Assembly (NCBI GenBank): GCA_034336665.1
Contig: CM067568.1
Location: 43,318,770-43,382,769 of the forward strand
DNA length: 64,000 nt
From: Luscinia megarhynchos
Taxonomy: Eukaryota > Chordata > Aves > Passeriformes > Turdidae
Reading direction: 5' to 3'
Part shown: piece after piece, positions 37,775 to 48,383 of the stretch
Position numbering within the stretch: the first letter of the stretch is position 1
How the letters are laid out: every line of letters begins with the position of its first letter
Notes under the pieces: generated by a model
The model's input: the letters and a program-made list of their open reading frames with translations, nothing else
Told to the model about the DNA's origin: nothing
Database searches by the model: none
Translations under genes and position numbers: made by a program

Positions 37775-37803
<29 letters not shown>
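37775..37803. repeat. 29-base T run
   Basis: Uninterrupted T29. Bird CR1 elements do not end in poly(A), so a run this long could be a homopolymer microsatellite or the tail of a retrocopy on the minus strand. No AATAAA was seen just before the tail on that strand and no flanking duplication was evident. The frames 37631-37936 and 37651-37926 read through it and are artefacts. Confidence 0.9.
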
Positions 37804-40800
37804 GTGGTGGCTTAGGGATAATTTGTTTGTCTGTTTGTTTTGTCTGATGCAGGATGTACAGACTATTATTCCAGTTTTTATGTTTTCATTTTGGTTTCTA
37901 ATAAAAAGAAAGAGGGTGAAATCCATTATTGCCTGAATCTTTCTGACTTCCTCTAACAGGTATGCAATTTAGAGCTAGTCCAATTCCCAGTTACCTATGA
38001 GTCATTTTAGAGAGCTCTCAAAAATTTTTTCAAAGGAAAAATAAAATGCTACATCTTCCAACAAGTGTCTCAAAAATACATTCTGGTCATTTTACAGGAG
38101 ATGGACTTTCTCAGTCTTTATTGAAGAGGAATACACTTGCTTTAAGCAACATTCTGGATTTTTGGCATAAGGGTATAATTCAAAATTTAGAGTATCAGTG
38201 AGATAGAGGATTTCTATCCACTGCTTTAAAATTAGTTTTCCAAAATAAATCACTCCAGGCATATCCAAGAATAAAAGATTATTTTCCCAATGAAATAAAA
38301 TTAAGGGATAATTTAATTTTTTTTACAAGACTGTGGCTCAGGACATAGAAAGATCAGGGATCCTGTGTAATATAGATGATCTAGAAGCAGCTTTTTACAG
38401 AGGGAAAAAACTTGAAAGCTAAGAAAGGTTTTATAAGGAGATACATGAGTGGATGGAGACCAGTAGTTTACAGATTGAATTCAAATTCTAAGGGATTAAA
38501 ATCCTATGTAGGATATCTGTCTTTCACAGTTACTCTGGTAATTATTTGTAACAGTCTTTGACATGATGAAATTAAGACAGGAGGGAAAGGCAATCAGCCT
38601 GGCTCAAACTCCAGTAGTCTGTGTGTCTCATTTCAAATATGAAAATACTTAGAGCATTTTATAAAATTGTTTAATTTAAGATTCCAATAACAACTGGAAT
38701 AAATGCTCAGTAAGATTTCAGTTTATGTTGAGTAATTATGGCTGGTTCAGAATATATTGCAAGTTTGGTTCTACGAATTGCTTATCTAGAGGATTTTTTA
38801 CTTTAAAATGATTTCTAAAATTCAGAAAAGCTTTCTAGCATGCATGCTATCAAAGATAATGAATTTAACACTGAAAAATGTTATTTAATACAACAAGATT
38901 TCCTTGTTAGATGAAATCTAGATGGAATCTTACAAACGAGGTTTAGATTTCATAAAGTTTTCAGAAATATTTCTTATTTTAAGAGGCTCCATGGGCTATA
39001 AAACTTTTTTGCTATTATCAGCCAAGTCCAAAATGTCTGAGGGAAGGCTTAGCTGCACTAATTTCTCTGGGATTGTTCACCACTTCTTTACAGCCTGGAC
39101 CCCAAATTTCTGCATTGTTTCTGATAAAAATCCCCCATGCTTATGAAGCTCTGTGCATGTTACAGAAGCACAGAGTTGGACATAGGACAGGCTTTGCTAA
39201 TCAGAGTGTTCCTTTTCTCACTTTTATGCTCTTTACATCAGAGTTACTGCAATTACTCTGACATGCACTCTAGGAAAAGTAAGCACTTATGATTCCACAG
39301 CTCCCTGCCTTTACAATTTTTGTTTCATCAGTGTGCTGCAGCAGACAAAAAGAGCACTCTGTTAAATTGTGGAGATAAACTCGAACCTGTGAGTGACAGC
39401 TGGTGGGACAGCCTCACTAGACAAGAGAGGGCAGGATGATTGGAGTGGGGTCTGAAATCTCTGAATCCCCTGTAATAGCTGAGCTCCATGATCTGCATAT
39501 TAAATGTAGCTTTTGCATTTTTCTGGAATCTCTTTCCATCTTGTACTTGAAGAAAGAAGGAACTGATTATCTGAGGTAACATTAAAAATTGTGGTTTGAT
39601 TTCATATGTTTACCTTATTTCACCCTATTTTATGTTTTATGTCCTTTACTCTTCACCCTGGTAACAGCACTCCAAAACTTGTTTGAATATTTAAAGAAAG
39701 TAATATCTTTTGAATAATGAAATCAACTCTTCTAATTCTTCTTCTCCCAAGACTACAGATTATCTTACTGTAGATTTTCTTCTCTCCCAAATGGTATGGA
39801 ATTTGAAGCCTGACAGAAGAAATGAGGACTTAACCTCTATTTTTGATCTTCCTGTAAGTAAAAAAATGTTCTTATCTATGTCTCTGGAAACACTTTCTTC
39901 TGTTTTCCTTTGGAGTTGAAGAGTTATGGAAAAGTCAACTTTACTCATGAAATATGAAAATATTACTAAAGGATTTTTATGAAGGCAAAAAGTATCAACG
40001 AAAATACTGTGTCTTTTTTAAGATTTTGCCTTACATGCTACTAGCTATTCTGAAGTAAAAAAGTCAGCCATGCAAGAAACATATCCTGTGGAATTCACAC
40101 AGAGAGAGATGACTGAGGAACATTTTGTCATTTAATGTGATAAATAATTTCTGCCTGTAAAGTACTCTTTATTTTATTATTTTGAAACTGATAAAACCCT
40201 TAAAAGAAATATTTTTTGTAATGTGTCAATATCACTAATTTCAAGTAATTATTTGCCAAAACACAGCTAAACCTCCATTTACAAATAGTTACACTACTGT
40301 GCATTGTCTTTCATTTTATCCGCTCTATTCCCATGTTAGGTTTTCTTCCCTCTTCTGAGCATTGTTTTTTTTCACCTTTTTCTTTTTAGACACCACCATC
40401 TAGTTCTAGTATGAGAGTTTAGATCAATCAACTAGAGCTATCAGATTTGCTAGGAGAAGCTGATTGCCTTGAGGATGGCAGGTGATATTTGTCAGTCTAA
40501 TTGGAGCACAGCAGTGCAAGAAAGCTGAATCTGCCTATGAATCTGCTGAAGTCATCTCCGTGTTAGGAGAGCAAGATTAAGGCTTAAACTAGACATTCAT
40601 CCAGTAAACAGCTGTGCAACTTTATGACACTACAGTCAGCCACTAATTTGTTGTGTTTCCTGTCTTCCAAATGTTGTCCCCCGCAGAGCTTGTTGCAAGC
40701 AAATTAGCATGAGTGCCTTCAATTAAAACAAACTGTGGTAGATTGTTCATTTGAATTGATACTTTAAATGAGCTTGCCGAGCTGCCATCCAATTGGAAGG

Positions 40801-41723
40801 AAGCAATGAAATTTTGGAGGAATTGTCAGCATTTCGACAGGGATGCAGAAGATGTCATCTCTATCTGCTGGCTCTAAGCAGAAGCTTGCTCCCAGCAGTG
40901 CCAGGACTTTGTGCATGGCTTGTGCAGAAGACAACTGAAAACCTACTATGGTAGTTAAAACACTCCTTTAGAAGTGACAGTAGTAAGTCAAAATTTTTCA
41001 GCCTGAGCAGAGAACTGAACTTGACTTTTCCCTAATAGTCTTTTGGGACTCTTAGCAGGGTAGCTGGGTCTGAGCACTTTTATGTAGTAAAGAAAATGCA
41101 TACACCAGGCTCGTGATTCTACACAGCACTTTGACTCAAAACACCTACAGATGAGGTACCCCAGCAGCTAAATCTAGGAGCTTAATATCTTTATTGAATC
41201 TGGTTTTTCAATCTCTAATTTGTTATTCCTCTGAAGTTTCTGGATATTCCCAAAGAGGAATGACATGGAGAGAGAAAGATATCAGAAGAGAAAGGGCACA
41301 GTCTTGCAAGCATATGTTATGTCTGCAAGACATATGCTATGTGGTAAACACATAACTTCATCTAAAGCAGCTACATCCTACTGGCTACAGGCAGCATTTC
41401 CCTGTGTTAATGATTATCCAGAAACCCCCTTTAACCATCACAGGCATTTATGCCTATGCCATAAAGGTGAAGGTTTTCTAAATATTAAACTACCAAAATT
41501 CCATTACTGTCTCAATGAGGAAGATTTATTCACTGGTGTTCTGCAGGGGCTTCAGCCATCGAATCAGACACTTCTCAGGGTAAAGTGGGGTTTTCCAGTG
41601 GACTCATGATCTCAGATAAAGCTTAATACATTTTCTTTATTTTCATAACAGACATAAAATGAAATTAAGTGCATTATTCTAAGATGTTTAATCTCTGCAG
41701 ACCATAGCATTTCTTAGATTTCT
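37804..41723. other. Unique non-coding DNA, possible conserved element near 40.5-40.9 kb
   Basis: AT-rich single-copy sequence. A 14-base palindrome lies at 38836-38849. The stretch 40430-40920 is less AT-rich and has interspersed homeodomain-like words (AAATTAGCATGAG, TTCAATTAAAAC, TTTGAATTGATAC), the look of a conserved non-coding element. The 114-codon frame 41265-41609 is not recognisable. A two-copy imperfect 20-base tandem duplication lies at 41303-41342. Confidence 0.45.
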
Positions 41724-42000
41724 CAAAAGGAAAATTTCTTCCCAGTGGAGGTTGTGAAAAGTGCATCTGTCCTATCACTGTAGCTTAAATTGGATGAATG
41801 TCATAGCAAATCATGAAAAAAGTGGCAATGGAAGTAGATAATCCTTTTTTCTTTTTTTTGACAAGTTAATAAGTAGCACACAGACCGACACAGAAATACA
41901 GCAGAGGGTAAAGAGTTGGAACAGCAGTCCAGTCCACGAAGACTTGTGGATGTTGTTGGCTGATCTGACCTACCCTCTTTCAACTTTCAATTCTTTTGTG
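41724..42000 (+). mobile_element. Possible decayed CR1 3' remnant
   Basis: Two blocks resemble the 3' part of CR1 in sense orientation. Block one, near 41730-41762, reads AAATTTCTTCCCAGTGGAGG and on to TTGTGAAAAGTGCA. Block two, near 41914-41995, includes GTTGGAACAGCAGTCC, CTTGTGGATGTTGTTGG and TGATCTGACCTACCC, then TTTCAACTTTCAATTCTTTTG. The 150 bases between the blocks do not match, so the element is rearranged or the likeness is partly chance. No direct repeat at the end was seen. If real, it is among the oldest repeats in the window. Confidence 0.38.
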
Positions 42001-45000
42001 TTAACCTGGTTATGATATTCAGGATGAAAACTTGTTCAAAAAAGGAACAAAAATACCTTTGTATTTTTACACACATACATTTAGTGGCAGAGTCATAGTC
42101 TGCAAAGTCTCCTGTTGCTGAGATTTTGCATAGTGAGTGTTACTTTGCCAGAGTAAAATGAGTGTAAACTATTTGAAAATGCAAATTAGACTGATTATGC
42201 CTCTGACCTTTTCCTTATGTGTGCACACATGGCTAGAAAAACCAAGGCTTTCCAGTTCTTTGGTGTCAATTTTACTGTCAATAAATCACCTGAGAAATAA
42301 AAGGTGAATATTTTATTCTTATGCCATTCCTGTCTCAGATAATTTTATGGTATATTGGTTATTTTCACCCTGACAGACACCTAGTGTCAGTTTTGATTGA
42401 ATTGGAGGAAGCCTAACAATTTCAAGGTGCACTTTTCTTCTTTCACATAGGTTTTTAAAAATAATGGCAAAGGCATAGCAAATCTCTTTGGCTCATGTAA
42501 GTTCACTAACAAACTGGATGTGCTATGAATTAGTCCTCAGGGCCTAATATGCAAATATTGATGGTGCTGATAATCACTGGGCCCTACTTTTTATAATTGT
42601 TTTTACCTTCATTAGCTTCTATTATCTCCCATAAGAAATCCATTTTCCACAATGGTATCTGATGCATGCAACACAGCACATATCAAGGATTTAATGGTCT
42701 GCCTTTTGAACAACTGAATTTAATCTCATTAATGATTCTTAGGAAGGACCAGAAGATAATAAGACTATGAGAATAGAACAGTCATTGATAATTTTTCAGC
42801 TACTGAAACCTAATACAGAGGCTAGCTGGTCCCTTGAAGCATGTCCACCTATGATATACACACAAGATATTCTTTCATAAATATTCTCAGGTGGTTTCCT
42901 AGTTGTAGGATTAAGAAAATCTTTGCCATAATTCTGTTACAATGAAAAACAAAAAACAGATTCAGCAGCAGAATTCTGTTCAAACTCTGCTGAGTCCTGC
43001 TGCAAAGAGATGGTATTAAAATATGTAGGTTAGTTCTCAAATGATAGATTTGTACAAAGGAGACAGTAAATTATTATAATCTGCAAAGTAAACTTTATGA
43101 TTGAGTGAACATTCTTCCTCCTTTCAAATATTTCTCTATCTTATTCAATGTCTCTTTTTTTCTCAGGTGCTCAAATTATGGCCTAATCCACCCATGTATT
43201 TGCCTCTACAGGACTTTTGTTCTCTCTACTGTCCTTACAGAGATAAAGTGATTATGCACAAATTATTGAAAGTAATTGACAGGTCTCGCTCTAGTCTTAC
43301 AGTGTAAGTCTGCTGCCACCTATAGATAAATCACAATTTTTGCAAGCAGATGTGATGTATCATTTGGAAAAGATTGCCAGGGGTGCAGTAGTGCTGCTAC
43401 AGGGACCTTCTGTGGCAGAAAAACTGGTGGCTGACTGCTCTACTGGGAACACCTACAAAGTGTTATCAGTTCTCGGGTTGATAAATGAATCTGCCTGCCA
43501 GGTCAATGGTAGGTACCACTAGGGAACAGTAGTGATAATGTGCAATAGGCAAAGAGTAAGTAAAAACAGAGAAAAAAGAGAGGGGGCCATGTTTTAGGGT
43601 TGTGATTTTTGTTGTCTCTCTCAGAAACAGCAGGTTCCCATTAAAGGTTATCCAATATACACACATTGTTAACTGGGGAACAGCAAAAGAAGACAGGATA
43701 GAATAGGGAATGTGATAACAAAGGTTATGTGCCAAATTCTTCATCATCTTCCTTTAGCCAGCATTTTTACTTGTATCATCCCAAGACTTCAAGTGCATCA
43801 GAGAGTTTGAAAAATAAGCATTCTTAGGTTTTATTCATTGTATATTGTAGTTATTTTTTGATTAGAAAGTTTCTGACAGGACAAGTTTGATAACATCTTA
43901 AAAATAATCACAATACTCAGAGTTATCAATATTTCAAGTCTTACTTTTTATCCACCAAAGAATTCTATTAGCAAGAATTAAAGCCAAAAAAAAAAAGAAG
44001 TTTCTGACTAATTCAAAATCCTCTATTTCATGCAACAGAAGATCATTTCATCCCAGTTTCTGGTAACATTATAAAAGCATTCTTTATGCCTATTTTGTGA
44101 TCAGTAAAACATCAAACTGAAACTGGAAAGTAAAAGGAATTTAGTCTAGGGCTAGGAAAAAAAACCAAAAAACACAGACACTTTTTGGGGATTTTGTGTT
44201 TTTTTTTTCCTTTTTATGAACACTTTCTAAAGTTGTTTTTTATTATTACTATTTTGAAGGGGGAAAAAAAAAGGGAGCAAAGTAAGATCCATAATCCAAA
44301 ACATAAATCCCATGCCAGTCTGAATGGATGTGGATTCAGTAAGGGAACCTGCAACAAGATTGGTAGCTGTAGGTGTGGGATTTGCTGTTAGAACATACTA
44401 GGTACTGGAAAACAGAAAAGCAAAGGAAGCCAAACACTTTCTAGAGAAGAATTCATATAGTACATTCCTGAGATAATACATGACGAATTTCAACCAATAA
44501 TAGCAAGAATTAATTTTTAAAAATTATTTTCAGTCTTGGATTTCTGATATTTTAAAAATAAAATTGTATGTGTAGATTCCTTGGAAACAGATGTTATTGC
44601 ATCAAGAAAGTGCCTTTGTGCAAATTCTTTTTAATGTCCATCAAGCAATCCCTTTCAGTCTGTTCAGTCCAGTTAAGTGGGGTACAATCACAATTACAAA
44701 CTTGAATGTGGCTGTTACAAAAAAATCATCAGATTATTAATAATATGAGCTCTTCCTATGAATTTTGCCACCAGATATGTACTAGAACAAGCTGTAATGG
44801 TAGGATGAAAGTCTTAAAGAACATGATAAAGATCTAAGTCAGATCACAGTAGCTGTAGGGTACTGTATTTCATTCCAGATCTGCTGTTTCTAGTTCTTTT
44901 TGACATCCTATAATATTGAGAACTGAGAAAAATAGAGCAATAACCCAAATGCAAATCATTTTAGGGCTGAAGAAGATTCATCCTCTTTAATTCATTTTTA

Positions 45001-45147
45001 TTGCATGCAAATGACTCAACTTTAGCACACTGGCTTCTCTTTTTTGTGACAACCAATCTTCCTTTTTCGAGTCAGTTATTTCCCTTGAATAATAAATATG
45101 GACTAGGGGTTAATAGCTGTATTGGAACAGAGCACCTGAGACAATTG
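42001..45147. other. Non-coding DNA with clustered octamer sites
   Basis: No supported gene. Perfect POU octamers lie at 42179-42186, 42549-42556, 44949-44956 and 45005-45012. The stretch 42500-42760 is rich in TAAT and ATTA words and has the look of a conserved non-coding element. A 68-codon frame (44185-44391) and a 93-codon minus frame (43466-43747) are not recognisable. Confidence 0.45.
42549..42556 (+). promoter_or_regulatory. POU octamer site
   Basis: ATGCAAAT within CTAATATGCAAATATTG. This is the exact octamer bound by POU-domain factors. It is one of at least 17 exact copies in the window, and was chosen because TAAT-rich sequence surrounds it on both sides. Function is inferred. Confidence 0.3.
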
Positions 45148-45161
45148 GTTCCCATGACAAC
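45148..45161. promoter_or_regulatory. RFX X-box-like site
   Basis: GTTCCCATGACAAC fits the inverted-repeat pattern of the RFX X-box (GTTNCC, two bases, then an imperfect mirror ending AAC). It sits in a wider imperfect palindrome from TTGGTT to AACCAA (45146-45163). X-boxes mark ciliary, MHC class II and neural enhancers. No such gene is visible here, so a distal role or chance are both possible. Confidence 0.4.
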
Positions 45162-48100
45162 CAAACTCATTTATTAATACCTTTTACTTATTTTCTCCTT
45201 ATATTCCAAATGAATGTATTAGACATTAGTGAACCTTAAAATACCTTGCAGAAAATTCTGGAAGCCATGCCTCTCAGATAGGACATCATGGACTTTATGC
45301 ATAACCAACACCTGAAAATTAATTTTAAAAATGGCCAAACATGTGCTACCTAGAGACTGTTTGGGGACTTCACCTTGACACCATTCATATATTGAATTCA
45401 GAAGTTATTGATAAGGCAGATAGGCCTTGTAAATCTTCATATATTTTGGAAAACTATTTTATTTGCAAGTTAGATGACAATGTCTTGGTTATTTTTGCTG
45501 CAGAGATACACTGAGTAAGCAAACAGAAAATACATCTGAGGAAAAGCAGCATGTCATACTTACCAAATCCTGGGAGACACAGCCAGCAGGCTGCTGGTTG
45601 AACTTTGGACTGCTCCTGACTGCCACTGACTTCCTATGGTCTTTGAAATTGATTTAATTTCTGTTCTGTGAGAATAAGTAGCCATCCCACTAGTAATAGG
45701 CATCTTGAAATTTCACTTCACTGAGTCACATAACCTGTTCCAGAACATGTGACTCCAGTGAAGTTATTAGTGTTTCTAGAAAAAGTACCAGACAATGTTT
45801 TGTGTGAAAACATTACTTTTACCATTGTTTTCTGCTTGTACATATTTTTCTTCTTTCATTTAAAATAAATAAGCCCAGTATCCTGGGAGTTTCAGCAAAT
45901 ACCACTGGCTTCCAGCTGTACACCCTCTAACCACAAATGTTACCCCGTCCTGATGCTGGTGCATTGTATAAACTAATCACATAAATGGAATTGTCTGGAG
46001 TTTAAATAAAGGGATTTCTGTGTAAATAAGCTCATCAGAAGGGCCTGAAAGGCATTTTCTCTTGCCTTGTCTTCTCTTGCAAGGAATCCTTGCAAGAATG
46101 TAAGACTGCATCCTATTTTATTTTAAAATTAAAATTATCCTTGCATCCTGTAATAAGAAGGAATCAGCACTGATGAGGATACCTTTTACTCTATCTACCT
46201 GTTCTTTCTTTTCCCTCACTGGAAAGTTTTAAAGCTGAAAAGCTGTATCCTACTCTTTTTCTCCTCATTCATCTGTCTCACATGCACACATAGCTGTGTT
46301 TGTGTCAGGAAACAAAGTGGTTACTGATCTGCTTCAATTTCCCCAACTGAATATCGTGTTCCATGCTGAAACCAGCTTGACTGCATCCATCTCTCTGGCC
46401 CTTTCATCTACTGCTAGAAGAAGAGGGAACGAGAGAGACCATTCATTTCTTCCATGCCTTTCCTCCTCTTCCTCCTATTTCTCTGTAGCCAGAACTGGAA
46501 ATTCTCTGCTCAGAGGGCTGAGCTGCACTGGAGGAGGAGCATTCAAATCAGTGTAGTGTAGTCAGTACATGCAAACATTGCCAAAGCATCTCAGAGGACA
46601 GTGCCTCAGACATTTCTCAGAGGTGCACCAAACCCTCTCAGGACAGTATTAGAGTCTGTCTGGGTTTGGTCTCTGCCTCCTCTGGCCTTGCTCTCTCTCA
46701 GGAGCAGGTGATGGGCAGCCCTCCTGCCTTCAGTGTTTGCCTCATTCCCCTGTCATGGGGACTCAAGCTTAAGATGGTCTTTCTTTCTTTTTTATTTTCA
46801 GATTAAATAATAATTTGAGAAGAAATGTACCACTTCTAGAGAAGGTGTCAGTGTGGCAATAGCTCAACAGGGTTCCCATTTGGTTGAACTTCATTGCAGA
46901 GGTGTTGCCTGTAAGCAGAAGAGAGGAGCATTGGAAAAGCAGAAATGTCCCTCTTTTGGAAACTATACCTGACAGTGGTCACCTTGCTACCTAAAATATA
47001 GCCTATGTCACAGGAGGGCTGTAAATTCAGTGCTATAGAGGCATGGCTGCAGTGGTTTATTCTGCTGAAAGAAAAGCAGAAGCAACGCTTGTCCTGGTTC
47101 AGGATAGATGAGTAGCACACAGCATAGCCATCCTTCACTGATGAGTGCTGTGGGCTTGCCAAAACCACAATTTTCTACCGTGACAAAAACCAGACAGCAA
47201 TAACACAGAAGATTCCCAACTGCATTGCTTGTAATGCACTCTGCATTTGGCAGAATTTAGTAAAAAAACCCTCAAAACAAAGAAGTCTGCATACATCTAG
47301 CCTCAAGAGCATCCTTCCCTGCAGCACATAAAATTCTTCCTCACTTCCACATCTGACTCATGCTCACAAATTCTCCAATGCTGCTACCGGTCATAACTCA
47401 AAGATTTTTTTTCTTCTATTTAAATTACAATTCTGAATGAAACTACAAAGATGCTGTTCCTGACACACAGATAGTATTAATTGTAGTCAAAGATTTGCCA
47501 GTACTTTCTGTATGATAAATTGGCATAATTGATTGTCCTATTTTCCATATTCTGCATACTTGTTTTTATACCACCCATTCTTAACAGCAGCTCATTCTGG
47601 CTCTGATCCTGAGAGGAAGGCTCCCCTGGTTATTTCACTCATTTTGGTAGATGTTTCCATAAATGCAGAAGTCTATTTATGCTGAGCTTTGTATGGGATT
47701 GGAACCATTATTTTTGCTACAAAATCTGCTATTAGCATGCATGCTCCATCTTTCTGCTGCTTTATTTCTGCTTGAACCCTCTGAACAGCAAAACACACAG
47801 CTAATGGACACAAACTGAATGTGTTGTTTGACTCTGGTCTGCTTTTGTTCAGATATCAGTAGCAAATCAGTCTAACATTGTTTATCCAAAATACCTATCA
47901 TCACCAATTGAAAGCTGCCCTTGGAGTGTTAGGTCTAAATTTCTAGTTATGTCTATCTCAAATATAACTCCACAGGTACAATTCTGAAGCAGACTCCTTG
48001 AGCCACCTTTATAATGTAAATCACTAAGTGGAGTTAAGTGAAGGACAGTTCAGAGCTGAGTGCATACACATATATACATACACAGACAACTACATAGAAG

Positions 48101-48333
48101 GCTGATTTTCAGATCTCTAAATTGTCTGAATTTTCGTGTTCCTTTTGTCTGTTCTCTCTCTTAACCCTACTTTGGTATGTTTGAGCTGGAGACACTATTA
48201 GCCACCATTATCTCCAAGATATCTGGTTTAAGTCAAAGTCTTGAGTACAATATTATTATTATACTTTTTTCCCTTTAGAAAAAGAAAACATTTTTAAGGC
48301 AAACTAATAAATTTCTTTAAATTTCTTTGGTGC
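45162..48333. other. Unique non-coding DNA
   Basis: No supported gene. A 23-base perfect palindrome lies at 46075-46097. Frames of 86 codons (46296-46556) and 106 codons on the minus strand (46848-47168) are unrecognised. Nothing resembling a mobile element was seen. Confidence 0.5.
46075..46097. repeat. Perfect 11+1+11 palindrome
   Basis: TCTTGCAAGGA and TCCTTGCAAGA flank a single A. Each arm contains CTTGCAAG, itself a palindrome. It could be a paired transcription-factor site or a small cruciform; no loop or RNA context supports a terminator or a non-coding RNA. Confidence 0.75.
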
Positions 48334-48383
48334 TTTTGTTTGTTTGTTTGTTTGGTTGGTTGGTTGGTTGGTTGGTTTTTTTT
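48334..48383. repeat. (TTTG)n(GGTT)n tract
   Basis: TTTG units pass into six GGTT units and then a T run. The same T/G style recurs at 22225-22347 and 60373-60433, and as A/C at 56634-56828. Confidence 0.92.

Noticed and set aside
37651..37926. Lys-rich 91-codon minus-strand frame
   Set aside because: It reads through the 29-base T run and is not a credible protein.
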